This document shows, in pieces, positions 45,305 through 57,908 of a stretch of 64,000 nucleotides of DNA; the stretch's first letter is position 1; the number at the start of each line of letters is the position of its first letter. Position numbers and translations under genes: made by a program. The notes beneath the pieces were generated by a model that was given only the letters and a program-made list of their open reading frames with translations, ran no database searches and was not told the origin of the DNA. Source of the DNA: Zizania palustris (lineage: Eukaryota; Streptophyta; Magnoliopsida; Poales; Poaceae); assembly GCA_019279435.1 (NCBI GenBank), contig JAAALK010000283.1:66322642-66386641 (forward strand). Direction: 5' to 3'.

Positions 45305-47878
45305 GACCCATTCCAAAATTATTAATCACCGAATATTTGTACAAGTTCAAATAAATTAATTTGTCTTGATAAATATTTTGATATATTATATCTGCTAAAC
45401 ATTGATGTTTTGTACTTTGTTACAATATATTATATATATGCTATTTTTCGAGCTAGGTATGTTTTAAAAATTAAACATATAGCTCAAGGTTAAATTAAGG
45501 CGCGTTCCGACGGGACGAACGGTAATCAGATAAAATTTACCGGAGTTCAAATAAATTGATTTAATATTTAAAACTGATAAATATTTTTAACAAAGGATTT
45601 CGATATTATCGACACAATATCTAATGTATATATTTATATGCTCCTTTTGCAAGCCATACATTTTTATAAAAATAAACATATAAAAATATTTTTATCAACT
45701 AATACTAATTTTTTTATTTTTTTAATAATTTAATGTTTTGGGTTCCACGACATTTAATTACTGCTACGTACCAATTGAAGTAGCAGCTGTACGTTTTAAG
45801 CTGACCTACATCGGGACCCGTCGTACGCTACATATAGTAGATGATCAGATGATCTCCTCGCTCGCTCTGTCAAAATTTATCATGCATGGGATGTAGCAGA
45901 ATTGTCCTGTGTCCGATCTGTCATGTTTAACAGCTAGCTACTCTACTCCTATGGATACATAATTCAGATTTTGTTTTTTAATTAGGTTATAAAACTCTAG
46001 CTTCGAAATATTGAAACTAATTAGAATTCATGAATGAAAAGACGGTATTTTATTTAAATTTTTATCTGCTAAATACTACGTGCTTTGAACTGAAGATCTA
46101 CAAAACATAAAACATACGTACCCCCTCGGTCCACCGGCCGCTCCTAGCTTACTGCCAGTCAGTACGTACGTCCTGCTGCTAGCTGCTGCATGCATTCAGA
46201 TCCAAATCCACCAACCATGCATGCGCATCATATCAACAAACACATATACACACACACACATTGAAGATTAAATTAAGAGCCAAGCAAGCTAAGCGTGTAT
46301 GCGTGAGCTGAAATATTTGATCCAGCTGCAACCTGCAAGTCATGCAATGTGGTGTCGAGCTAGGTAGAGATGTATTATGTGTATATATCACTGTGCTAGC
46401 TACATATATAAATAAATGGATTAATCTAGATGACTAGATCGATCTCTCTCTATATATAGATGACTAGATCGATCTCTCTGTATGTATAGATCGATAGAGG
46501 GGAGCTAGATAGAAATATTACATGCATGGTTCGACCACTATTGTTTAAATGTCGAGGGCTCTACAGATTAAAGCACACAGTACGCATGCAGTGCATATAT
46601 ATATACACACATTGTCTCGATCTCGACGACGATACGACGACATGTCCCGTATATATATGCATGCACGTAATTGAGCGGTACTACATCTGATGCACAGCCG
46701 GCCGATCGAGTAATGAGCTACTAATCGACATGACACGCGTATGCTTAATTGATAATTCAATTAGCGATCAGTCAGCTGCAGTAGGTTGCTTGCCGGCCGC
46801 GGACAGATCCTGTAGAATATAATTCCATCGGTACGTGTATATATGCAGCATGCGTGCATTGATTGCACGTACATGTCTTGAAAACGTACGTATACGCATG
46901 CACACAGTGAGCGTTGTGTCGTGTGCACCGCAGGTCGTGTCGTGTTACCGTACGTGTACAAGCACGGTTCGAAAAAACACGAGGAGATTATTCGTCGGGA
47001 AAATAATGCATGGAAAAGAACGGGGAGAAAAAAAGGGCGCGCGGGCCATGCCATGCATGCAGTGATGTGGACGACGACGGCAGATGCGACAAAACAGGCT
47101 ACAGCGAGGAGTGTGGTGGGGCCCAGCAGGCCCACCGACAGCATTGAGCCGTTACTGTCACCGCCCGGGCCCACCGTACGTGCCGGGACCCATCCCCTCA
47201 CTCGGCTCCAAGCTACTGTTACTGTTACTGTTACCGCTCGCTCGTTCCCTCTCTTGTTCGTTTTTGTTAATACAAATCATTTTAAAATATTTACATATTT
47301 TATAATTTTTGTTAGGAAAAAAATTGATAATTTTTCTGTCTCAAGATTATCACTTTGATTATGATAATCCTCTAAGATAATGACATATGGGATCAGTTAG
47401 TTTTCCATTTTTTATTTTTTATATGTCCCAATTAGTGTGTCCTATCTAGTACTAGCTCTCTCCTTGACTTGATTAATTAACCGAAGTATGTTGATAAAAA
47501 GGTTAATTGTGGCCAAAATAAATATGAGTTAGAATACGTGGAAATTAATGACATACTATATTATAAAACGTTGGAATATATTATAAAATGTTAGCCGAGA
47601 GGAAATTAAAGGGTAGGTGCACGCAAGTCTGTTTAGGATTGTGTGCCGCTCACTGATTATTTATAGTCATCCGACGTGTACAGCTGCCGTGGGAAGTTGT
47701 CGCCACCTGTATCCCATTTTGCCACCGCATCCGTTGCCAAGCTTGCCAGTTTGGCTCACGCACGCCACGTCATCGTATCATGTTTGATCGACATCGCTAC
47801 CCCCTGCCCGCTGTACCCAGGGTTTTGTCGCCTCGCCACGTTTCCCCTCAAGCTGACGACCGTCTCAACTCTGGGCTG
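45305..47878. other. Intergenic, no gene seen
   Basis: Contains TGCATG-rich stretches, a local duplication of GATGACTAGATCGATCTCTC (46427 and 46460), and open frames at 46761-47358 on both strands without any motif. A C/T-poor AT stretch at 45305-45780 may hold decayed MITEs. Confidence 0.4.
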
Positions 47879-47881
47879 TTA

Positions 47882-48157
47882 GAGCATCTCCAAGAGAAGC
47901 TCTAAATGGTTCTCTTCTCTAAATTTTTGAGACTAGAAATAAAAAATCTCCTCCAATAGATACTCTAAATGATTCCCAAAAATAAAGGATCCTCAAAATT
48001 AATCATTGTATTCCCTACTTGTAGGGAACATACTCACATACTTTCATTTTAGAGACTCTATTGGAGAGAAACATATTTAAACTATTTGTATCCTCAAAAA
48101 TGGATCTCAAAAAATTATATAGGGAATCAATTTTTAAAGTGATTCTTGGAGATGCTC
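47882..48157. mobile_element. Tourist-like MITE (276 bp), TTA TSD
   Basis: Flanked by TTA (47879-47881 and 48158-48160). The ends are GAGCATCTCCAAGAG and its mirror CTTGGAGATGCTC, with 14 matching bases. Inner words are also mirrored (AATAGATACTCTAAATG against TTTTAGAGACTCTATTGG). It is a typical PIF/Harbinger-type MITE found near grass genes, and a different family from T1. Confidence 0.88.
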
Positions 48158-48262
48158 TTAGGTTAATCCCCCGAGATTGAGGGGGATTGGGAGGGACCGG
48201 AGGTGATTTATACTACAATCCACTTTAATCCCTTCCAATCTCCTTCTAACCGAACATGCTAA

Positions 48263-48606
48263 GAAAATATTTGAATACATGGGTTAAATTTTAGTCTATA
48301 GCACATTAAATGTTTATATATTATTTTAGAGGATTAAATGTAGGCTATTTATACAACTCATTAATAATCGGTGAATTATTCATGAGACGAATCTAATGAG
48401 CCTAATTATGCTATGATTTGACAATGTGATGTTATAGTAAACATTTGCTAATCATAGATTAATTAGACTTCATAAATTTATTTCGTGAATTATCCTCCAA
48501 TTCTATAATTATTTTTATAATTAATTCACGTCTAGTCCTTCAAATTGATGTTCAAACATCTGATGTGACACGAGCTAAAATTTAGCCCATTGATCTAAGC
48601 ACCCCC
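48263..48606. mobile_element. Tourist-like MITE, family T1, TAA TSD
   Basis: Flanked by TAA (48260-48262 and 48607-48609). The right end CTAAGCACCCCC is intact and the left end GAAAATATTTGAATACATGG is mutated from GGGGGTGTTTGGATACATGG. The body is close to 36003-36341. Confidence 0.8.
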
Positions 48607-48609
48607 TAA

Positions 48610-49820
48610 ATTATTCCCTATAGTCTCCTCTCGACTTAAGAATTTGGTAGGAATTGTAAAGTGTTCAAATCTTTTAGAAGATTATACAAAGAATTTTACG
48701 ACGCTTCGAAATTTTATGGATTATTTAAACCTTATGATCCAATGGTTCAGATTTGATATCAGATAATCAATTATCTCTTATAGTAATAGGTCATATACAT
48801 TATATTATTTCTTTAATACGTGCATGTCTATATACATGTGACAATTATTTTTTTTCTTTGTATGCTAGTAAATTAATTGTTACGTATAATCGAAAAAAAT
48901 AATCAAAAACTTTCCGGACATTTCAATTATACGTTTTTTTTCTGTTACCATGTTAAATAAAACGGCAGGATCGTATATATACATATCATGTCATTATCTT
49001 GGTGATGGCATACAGCCTAATTTTAGTGCTAGCTATCTCCTTTGAAACACACAAAATTTACAGGTATTTCGCGAGAATTAAACTAAATCCTCCTAAGTTT
49101 GACACTACACTTGACTACTTGAGTGTGTTTACATTACATTACATGCATGCGTATACATAAATACATTAGACAAGCAAGCAAGCATGCATGCATGCGCTCT
49201 GATCGATATATGTAGGATCCGATTTTTCAGGATCGACGGAAGGGAGCAAGCAGATGCAGATGCAGATGCAGATGCAGATGGAGATGGAGATGGACGGAGT
49301 GGACAATCAAGTGTGGTGCTGGTCGACCGACCATCGTCCTGAGCTGTCTGTCAGTCCTATGTACAGTAGCTAGCTAGCTGAGATGATCGATGGACATGCA
49401 TGGTTCGCAACGATTTTCTTTCTCAGCTGCCTAGTTTCCATCTGTCTAGGCGTCTCATTAATTTACGAGCATTTTCAGATCAAGCAAATGGTTTCATTTT
49501 GGAGCTGAGGTGCAATGCAAGATCAGCTCTCTTGTTGTGCAGGCAGCCTGGATTGGAACATTGCAATATATTTCTGGGCTTGGAACCATGAGTAGAAGGC
49601 AACAAAATGAACAAATTATACTCTAATGCATTGTAGGCTCTAGCTTAGCATTTGTACTCACTATTAGCATTGGCAATGTGTCTTCTGAATTATCAGCTTT
49701 GTGTGGAGCTGCAGAATTATGATGGCCTCGATGTATTTGCCGTTCAGATGGCGTCGACATAAAATACGTATTCGAAGTCAGGAAGCGTATTGTGTGCGCT
49801 ACGCAAATCATTCCCTCGTA
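48610..49820. other. Region upstream of the RHIP1-like gene
   Basis: AT-rich, with a GCAGAT/GGAGAT microsatellite at 49251-49293 and a TAGCTAGC stretch near 49370. The promoter of the RHIP1-like gene must lie at the right end, but I see no convincing TATA box close to the ATG. Confidence 0.4.
49251..49293. repeat. GCAGAT/GGAGAT microsatellite
   Basis: Six-base units CAGATG repeated about five times, then GAGATG repeated about twice. Confidence 0.85.
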
Positions 49821-49920
49821 GGCTCGGTTTGGTCCATCGGAGATACGCTATACGCACCACCGTGACCGACGCGACTCGTCGCCGCCGCCGCCGCCGCCGG
49901 AGAGTGGCACCATATCTTCC

Positions 49921-52900
49921 ATGGTAGCCTCCTCTGCTGCTTCCGCTGCGGCTGCTGCCGCCGACCTCACCCGCCGGGGCGAGGCCTTCGGCGCCGATGT
50001 GGCCGCCGCCGCCAGGGCTGCCATCGACACCGCCATCGCACACTCTCAGTCATCCGCCAGCGCCGCGGCTTCTGCTGCCTCCTCGTCCAATGCCAACGCC
50101 CTCGCCGCCCTCCCCAGTCTCACCCTCACCGCTAAGGTGCCGCCTTCTTGCCCCCACTCCGCTCGCTCCGATCTCCTCAAAATTGCTAAAGCTCGAACAA
50201 ATTCCCCCGTCTAATCTTAGGAGGAATTGGAGTGGGTAAAGAACGAGTACTCGGTTCATGAGCAAATGGTGCTCGGCAAGATCAAAGGTGCCTTCTGTTG
50301 TTATTCTATACATATAGATAGAAAACCAGAAATTTATGAATTGATGTGTAATGTTGGCCTATTAAATATCTAATGATTTAATTTTGATTGCTTATAGACA
50401 GCACTTTTATGTGTGGATTTGTGTTGTGCCTTTTGATGTTTGATCAAATATTGAGTTTTTCGGTTACCATGTTTGCAGAGGGTGTCATCATGTCAATCGA
50501 GCATCAGGGGATTGCTGCAGGCTCTGCAGCAGTTGCTGGAATTGTGCTGTTTAAAAGTAATATCATTTCCTGGAAATCATTTCATTTGAGTGCTATACTG
50601 GATAAATTCCATCTGTTTGTATTAGACTTTAGTTGGTGATTTGGTTCTTGTTTATTACAATTCACAAATGGATACTTGCTTCTGGAATGCTTCACACACT
50701 TAAGAAGAGATGAAGAACTAGCTGCCAGTACCATATGCTAAACTGAATATGTTATGCAACATAAGTTGAAATATCATAGTAAAATGTCCCCTGGTATTTT
50801 CTATAACAAAAACAAGGAACTTTTAGAATTGATTTCTTAGGATGCTACTTACGGTTGATTGAAATTATCTGATCTAATTAATTTGATCCAACTTAAATCA
50901 TCATGAACATTTATGTTCCTATCAGTTAAACCAATTTTATTACAATTATCAGTTATCACATTAATACATCATTCTAGTAATTGGATTTTGGTTAATTCTA
51001 TAAGAATGCCACAAATTTTAGTTTCAAATTTTCAGCATATACTATTTAAGTATGTATAGATAGCTGCCTAGTATTTGATGACACAAAACTGCAACGATGA
51101 TGATGTGGTTTAAGTTTGATCTCTGATTATTTCAACAAGTTAAAAATCTGTACCTTTTGTTTCTGTACTGTCAAGCTTAGTACAACTAAATCATTGCAGG
51201 CCCAAGGAGCTACCTGATCCAACGAGTGCGGCACATATTTGTTAGCAAGGAGGTAAACTCTATCTGTCAATTTAACAAGAACAGTTTAATGAATTCTTCA
51301 CATTGCTACTTGGTAGCTCCATATATCTCAAATGTTGCACCCACCATCCCGCTTACAGTTTGTCATCCTTAGTACTTGCTGATTTGTCCCACAGTCGATG
51401 TGTCACGTGCAGCGATATTTTCTGGAATACACAGCCGGATTGGCCCCTAGCCTCGTCGGCACAACAGCCTTTGCGCCGGTGAGGTACGGTTCCAACCTAG
51501 CCTGTTTTGATCTAATCTTCAATCAGTTCAATGTTTTATATCTTTGTGCCTAGGGCCATATTTATAATACATCCAAATAAAAGGACTCCTAACCATAAAC
51601 CTACACCCTAATTCTGCTACAGTACCCAGCAGGTACTGTTCACAATGCAGTACCTGTGCGGGTACTGTAGATATGGTGGCTGCTGGGCTTTGGCCCAATA
51701 GCCTAGCCCAACACCCATGACATCTACACCCTTCTTTTTGATCAACTCGTCCTCGAGCTGCAAGATGTCACGGCCTGGCCTTGGCCGCAGGTTGTAGCTG
51801 TGTCTCGTCACGGTAGAAGAGGGGAAACGGCGCTAGGGAGGGCACCGACGGGGAGAGGAAGAAGACAGCACGGGACTGGGAACTAGAGGGGAGGAAATTG
51901 GAATCTTTATTACTTCTTGCTTGCCCTCTCAGGTCTGATTACATCCCTATATAGGGCAAACAGCCTAACCACCCTAACTACTTTCCTAACTACCTAACAA
52001 ACTTATCTAATACCTTCTACCCTTGTGTGCGCCTTGGACTTGGGCTATGTGCGCCCTGGACCTGGGCCTCTTTGGGGCTTGGGTTTGTGCCAACTATGAC
52101 ATCTCTCCCCTCCTTGAGAATCAGCTCGTCCTCGAGCTGAAAATCTGAACAAAGATGTCGAAACTCTTTTGTTGGCGAAAGAATCACTTGTCCTTGAATT
52201 AATGACGACAGTGAGGACGGAGCGGTAGGCGGTTCCCCTTGAAGCTGTATTTTGGTGTAGGCTTGTGCGCATGGTTTCTCCATGGCTGCTTCATCAATGC
52301 AGCTCCAGACAATCAACTCATCGTTGCGATGGAAGGAGATGCACTTGTTGGTGAAGTCCCACAAAACTGGTCCCAGAGTGCGTAGCCATTGCACTCCCAA
52401 GACCATATCGCAGGCATCCAGTGGCATGACGACACAATCGGTGGGAAATATGTCACCCCCAACAACCACTTTGACATTATTGGCGATCCTACTACATATG
52501 ACGTTGTCACCGTTGGCCATGCGTACTCGAGTGTCGACACAAGGATGGAGATGGATTCCCGTGATAGCAACAAGCCTCTCTGAAACAAAATTATGCGTAG
52601 AGCCCGTGTCCATAAGGGCGACAAAGTCAACACCATTGATATGTATCGCTAACTGCATCGTTTCAGAAGCATGCGGTTGTACTCTGGCAATTGCATATAG
52701 AGAAATCCCGGGGCTGATCGTGGTATCTGAACCATCTATATCCTCTACTTCATCATTGTCGGTGGACGGAGCACATAACCAGAACAACCGCTTGCATTTG
52801 TGAGTTGGGCTAAATTTTTCATCACAGTTGTAGCATAATCTGGCCTCTCTTCGTGCCTGCATTTCCTCTGGTGTTAGGGTCCGTTGTTGGAAACACCCTT

Positions 52901-55900
52901 CTTTGGAAACCAGGGCTGTATGGCCCGTTGTCGCCTCTGTTGCTGCTGCTGAATTGGCCAGAAGTTGCTGTGTAGCTGGCTGAAAATTCTGTGCTCGGCT
53001 CTGGTTGTTCTTGGCCCCTGTTCTTGCCTCCTCATCTATCTTGGCGCGCAGTTCAAACGCGCGGGCGAGGCTCATCGCAGTCTCCAAGGAAGCAGGTGCT
53101 TGAAGCTCAACATCGATCTGCAATGTGCCTTTCAAACCTTGTGTAAATAACTCAATCTGTTGTGCTTCCGTGAGTGCTCCCGCTCGGCTGAGAAGGGCCA
53201 AGAAGTGTTCTTGATAATCAAAGACAGAACCGGTCTTGCGTAGTGCCGCCAATTCCCTGAGTTTGTTATGCCGAAGGGGAGGTCCGAACCGTAGTTCTAT
53301 CATTTCTGAAAAGCGTTTCCACGAAGGGGTACCGTACTCGCGCTCAACGCGGGTGTACCATTGTTGTGCTGCCCCTGTAAGATGGAACGCTGCGAGCCAC
53401 ACCTTCTCTTCTTCCATGGTTCGCTGACCACGAAAAAATTGTTCGCATCGGCTGAGCCATGTAAGAGGGTCTTCTTTCCCATCATAGGTCAGAAAATCCC
53501 ACTTGTGGTAGCGGGGAACTCGGCCCTATTCTTGTGAATTGTCCCCTATGGTGATGGGGCGTCCAAGAATCCCCTTTCCGCCATGATCTTTGCGGGCAGC
53601 ATCCTGATCTTTGCGGGCAGCATCCTTTTTTGCCTCCAGCCGGTCTATCTTGCCCTCTTGTGCTTGCTGCCTTGTCTCGATCGCCTCTATCTTCTGCAGC
53701 AGGTTCGATAGTTGGGCGGTAATGACGGCAAGAACATTTCCATTGCTGCTGGACATGTCCACAGGCACAAGAAAAGGCTCTGATACCAAATTATCACGGC
53801 CTGGCCTTGGCCGCTGGTTGTAGCTGTGTCTCGTCACGGTAGAAGAGGGGAAACGGCGCTAGGGAGGGCACCGACGGGGAGAGGAAGAAGACAGCACGGG
53901 ATTGGGAACTAGAGGGGGGAAATTGAAATCTTTATTACTTCTTGCTTGCCCTCTCAGGTCTGATTACATCCCTATATATAGGGCAAACAGCCTAACCACC
54001 CTAACTACTTTCCTAACTACCTAACAAACTTATCTAATACCTTCTACCCTTGTGTGCGCCCTGGACTTGGGTTGTGTGCGCCCTGGACCTGGGCCTCTTT
54101 GGGGCTTGGGTTTGCGCCAACTATGACACAAGATGACATTAACCCTAACTCAACACCTAATACGAATACGACTCAAGCCTTTTACATCTCGGCTTATTAT
54201 TCTAAACTAAAAGAATTCTAATGCTACCTCGAGGTGGACCCCATCCCATCCCTCGTAGAGAAAGGACAACTCCAAGCAATGACCAAGCCCACCCCTACAC
54301 CATGTCTATTGGAGATAATGTTTTAGTCCTTGTTAGCACTGGCATGCACATGTTGTGATGCAATTGATTATTGAGACAGTGTGGAATGCAAATCCATCTA
54401 AAAAAACAAACAAAAACAATTTCATGAAGTTCATGCATTCTACCTACATTTATCATAAAAAATAAAATGCAGGGTTGATTTCCCTTAGAAATGATTATTG
54501 TATATATGTAAATTGTACTACATAAGTTTCTGTATTGCAGACCCTACTTTCTGGTATCCAAGCTGAGGTGAATCACATGCGACAAACTGTCAATCTTTTG
54601 TCCAATGAAAGCCAAAAGTTGATGGTACATTTCTTTATTTTGTTGAAAGATGAACCATTTGTTGTCAAATTGGGCATTCTAAGTTGAATTGTTTTCCTGG
54701 CTGATTTATTGCATATTCAATCCAGGACAGAGCAGCAACTTCTGAAAAAAGATATCTGAAAGGATGGAATACACTCAGGCACACCTTTTTAAAACCTCTT
54801 TACCATTTTGTTGTTTTCTGTTCTCTAATACAGTCTTTTATTTGCTGTCTACCTTTTTCAGGGAAGAAGGGCATGCTATTCAAAGTGAGCTGAACGAAAT
54901 AAGTGATATTGAAAAGCAAGTAGTAGGTGTGTAATAATTCCTTGCTTATCCCCTTTTTGTATGATATTTGAATTTTAGTATGGAAATAACCTTGTATTGA
55001 ATTGACATATGATGAGCTTTGTCCTATTAGGTCTGAAGAGCATCCTTGATCAGCTTCCCAGAACACATGCTTCTGAATTTCGATCAGAGGTAAGTATATT
55101 TTCTAGTATTTGAACACTAAAATGTTCACTGAAACAGTCAGATGATGTTGAACCTATTATTGCAATTCTTTTGTCATGTTGTGCATATTTGTTGGCTAAT
55201 TTCTTGCCAAGAGGAAAGTATATAGAAGTTTTATTTACTTGGCACTCATTCTTGGCACTGATTCGATAATAGTTTGCACAAAACATTTTGTGTGCACTGT
55301 TGATTCTGACTATAGCTGTCCACCATGTTGACACTCAAATATTTGTTTTAGTTTTCCCTCAAGGATTGTAAATTCATTGCTCCTATCACTGTTCTGCAGT
55401 AATTTTTATAATTCTGGTTGATACACCAAGGGCTTGTTTGGTAGGCCTCAATCCCGGCCCATTTCACATGGATGTGCCAGGATTGAGGCCTTCCAAACAA
55501 GGCCCAAGAGTTGATTTGTTCAGTGGAACCTACCATTTGAAAAGGGGATCCTTGCTAGTTATTATTGCCACATTTCCCATAATCTCATAAATAGAGAATC
55601 AGCCTTTTTTTTGTTCTGTTTCATACTTCCCATAATTGTTTTTGAGAATTAGAGAATAGTGTGCTTGATGTAAGAGCCATTGATCATAATAATTGAGGAC
55701 AGAAGACAGAAATAAAAATATCATTAGATTTGTATGCATACCTTTGATTTGGAACTAGATTGTAAAAACCATGTGGCCTAAATTTTGAGGTGGAGGATAC
55801 AGCAATTTGCATTTCACTGCACTATATACATCTTCACCACTTACAGCTGATGTAATAACACAGTGTTTTGAATATGGGAATTCTGTAATGTTAGTTTATA

Positions 55901-56017
55901 GCAAGGTTATTTTATTTTTAATTGCAGATATCTGGCCTAGCTTCTCAGGTCAAGAAGGAGAAGAAATTACTTAACACCACCCTCTCTAAGATTGTGAACT
56001 ATGGTGTCCCAATCTGA
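49921..56017 (+). CDS. RHIP1-like (RGS1-HXK1-interacting protein) gene, nine exons
   Basis: Exons are 49921-50136, 50221-50287, 50479-50556, 51200-51252, 54541-54624, 54726-54778, 54862-54926, 55031-55089 and 55928-56017. Their 765 bases keep one frame and give 254 residues. All introns are GT-AG except intron 6, which is GC-AG (CTCAG/GCACAC). The protein has an Ala/Ser-rich N-terminus, one hydrophobic segment near residues 105-120 (GIAAGSAAVAGIVLF), a basic stretch (SPRSYLIQRVRHIF), a long helical coiled-coil part (IQAEVNHMRQTVNLL, QSELNEISDIEKQVV) and the end TLSKIVNYGVPI. Order, length and ending resemble plant RHIP1, reported to link RGS1 and hexokinase 1 in glucose signalling at membranes; this is recognition from memory, and function is inferred. 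Intron 4 is 3.3 kb because it contains retrotransposon G2. Confidence 0.85.
51546..51765 (-). mobile_element. Older LTR remnant around G2
   Basis: Ends with CCATGACA (51721), followed by TCTACACCCTTCTTTTTGAT and CTCGTCCTCGAGCTGCAAGA. G2's own sequence after its 3' LTR has closely similar CTCGTCCTCGAGCTGAAAAT. This looks like the 3' LTR and purine tract of a related minus-strand element into which G2 inserted. Its sequence continues after G2 (54129 onward) for an uncertain distance. The left start is approximate. Confidence 0.5.
51766..54128 (-). mobile_element. G2: gag-protease-only gypsy element in intron 4 (2363 bp)
   Basis: LTRs are 51766-52101 (336 bp) and 53792-54128 (337 bp), flanked by CAAGA at 51761-51765 and 54129-54133. 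A purine tract follows the 3' LTR (minus strand, about 52102-52125). An initiator-Met PBS, TGGTATCAGAGC, is at 53777-53788. The LTRs differ at about 8 bases and 2 short indels, so the insertion is fairly recent. Internally there is only gag and protease; RT, RNase H and integrase are absent. It runs antisense to the host gene. The gag zinc knuckle style and short LTRs suggest a Reina-like chromovirus origin, which is inference. Confidence 0.93.
52017..53837 (-). pseudogene. G2 gag and aspartic protease
   Basis: Minus-strand reading from 53837, starting inside the LTR border, with one stop at about 53526, then continuing to 52017. The first about 100 residues include a coiled-coil (LSNLLQKIEAIETRQQAQEG). 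After the stop come the gag capsid core (VWLAAFHLTGAAQQWYTRVE, HFLALLSRAGALTEAQQIEL), the knuckle CYNCDEKFSPTHKC, and a protease with the active site ALMDTGSTHNFV and the later GVQWLRTLG. The frame then runs into the LTR. Apart from the stop it is an unbroken gag-protease frame, which suggests that the element may be a non-autonomous form and not just random debris. Confidence 0.88.
54129..54540. other. Remainder of intron 4 after G2
   Basis: Contains the right part of the older element into which G2 inserted (at least to about 54330) and then ordinary intron sequence leading to the acceptor TATTGCAG at 54540. Confidence 0.55.
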
Positions 56018-56825
56018 CCATGGCCAAACTTCGGTTCACGTCTTCATTTCCCATAGTTTTTATCAACCAAGAGATTCTGACTGAAGACAGCAGTGAATGT
56101 TTTACTTCATACTACTTGTTCTTGGAGGGGAAAGAAAATTATGTTTATCAACCTTGAAGAGATGTTAAATGTGCTGCGTCATCTGGAATTCCCTGTTGCT
56201 TTGTCCATTATGTCAAATGGAAAAATTGCTGAAATCAAACTATATATTTTTTGAAATGTAAAATATACTGCGTCCATGCCATGTAACTTGAAAAATGCAC
56301 AAACTTGTCACTGAAGTTCAATTGCTGGATCACCCAGGGTCTGGGTCATGCTAATCAGCAGTGTTTGTCGACAACTCGAAGCATATGGTTGTCAAATTGT
56401 AATTTTTTTTTATCAAATTCGATGAATCTCTTACAATACAGTATGCATTTTGAAATACATTTGCATGGACATCTGGAGATTGGGAGTGATAGGATTGGAT
56501 CTGTAGATGCATTGGATGAATCTCTTACAATACTGGCAGGGGGTTCTACATTACTTGGAGAGATTTTGGTTGCATTTATACACGGTGTGAATGATAAACA
56601 CAGGCTAAAATTACTTCCGGAGCATAATTTTACATGCAGATAAAATTGCGTTATGAATCTCTCCATGCGTTTCAGCCCGAAGTAACTTTGATTCCAATTT
56701 ACTTCAGGTCCAAAACGAAAAAAAAAGAAAATAAAACTATACTCTGGTAATGTTTGGCACTCGTAGAGTTAAAAATAGTTGTATAAATACATCACGTAGG
56801 TTGTGAATACAAATTTTATTATTTG
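56018..56825 (+). other. 3' region of the RHIP1-like gene
   Basis: The first 200-250 bases after the stop are the likely 3' untranslated region. A 112-codon open frame at 56305-56643 contains a repeated GATGAATCTCTTACAATAC (about 56421 and 56515) but no motif I recognise, and is not supported as a gene. Confidence 0.45.
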
Positions 56826-57908
56826 TGTTGATAGCAAAAAATGTCATTAATAGTCAAAATTGGTAATTTGGACCAAAAATATGCCAAGTCTTGGCATAGG
56901 CCGGCCTGACCGGATCAATTTGAGTCTGAGTCAGATTAGTTGATTTCAGGTAGATTTTATCTCTAATTAATTTTTAACGATTTGGACTCGTATTTAGGTC
57001 AAATTAGAGTCCAGACACGTCATTCCAACCCCTATAAATATAAGGGCAAGGCCGATTCAAGGGACCCCCGAAACCCTAATAGATCCTATCTATTATTTTA
57101 CCTTGAATCGCACTTTTACCTTTCAATCTACTTTCCTTGTACTAGGATTAGCTTAGCATGTACATTTTTGTGAGTTTGCGCTCTAAACTCTCCGTCCGTC
57201 GTGTCGTAATCACAGTAAGCCTTGTTCATTCGCTTGTGAATCATTCATTTCATCCATGTAACGGATTTAGATCATTTTATCGGTTTTTACTGGTGATTCG
57301 GTCTCTTGGCCGAATTGCCTCTGGTTTTTTTTATGTTTTTTGCAGTGCTTTATCTCTCCCATCTTCGCCAAGAACTCTCGCGCAAAGATAGCAACAACAA
57401 GACGATAGTTGGAGGGCCCGGGCGATCAGATCTGTCGCTGTCGGTCTGACCGACAGCATACGACCGGTCTGACCAGGGCATGCTGGATCGTCATCCCGTT
57501 GTCAGTACGTGTCGGTCTGACCGACGGTGCACGGTTGGTCTGACCGGCTGGACGCAGTCGGCCCTAGACGAGTCCCTTTTTGCCTGCGCGGTTGGACCAC
57601 CGGATTACTGTCGATCTGACCGGCCCCTCTAGGCCGGTCTAACTGATCCTGCTATTTCGGTTCAACCGGCCCTAGTTTGGCCGGTTGATCGCTTTTTCCC
57701 TTTTTCGGCCAATTGGATAATATTTTGTATTATTTAATTTCCTGACGACTCCGTTTATTTCCCTTGTCACTATCTAGGATCGTCGGAACACGACGTCGGT
57801 GTCGTGTTACGCTTAGGGGTTTATATCTAAGTATCCATACGCTTTTGGATCATCGAATCGGCGTCGGTGTGTTTGGCGCTTTGACCATCAGGTTTTAGTG
57901 TCAACAAT
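56826..57908 (+). mobile_element. Solo LTR (1083 bp), perfect 5-bp TSD
   Basis: Ends are TGTTGA (56826) and TCAACA (to 57908), a perfect 6-bp inverted repeat. They are flanked by ATTTG at 56821-56825 and 57909-57913. A TATAAATATAAGG box near 57032 points to plus orientation. The second half has repeated GGTCTGACCG words in both orientations. No internal sequence is attached, so it is a solo LTR formed by recombination. Confidence 0.93.

Noticed and set aside
46761..47358. Open frames of about 145 codons on both strands
   Set aside because: No recognisable motif, overlapping on both strands, and in a low-complexity TGCATG-rich region.
56305..56643. 112-codon plus-strand open frame downstream of the RHIP1-like gene
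   Set aside because: No motif, no homology I recognise, and a short internal duplication suggests non-coding sequence.
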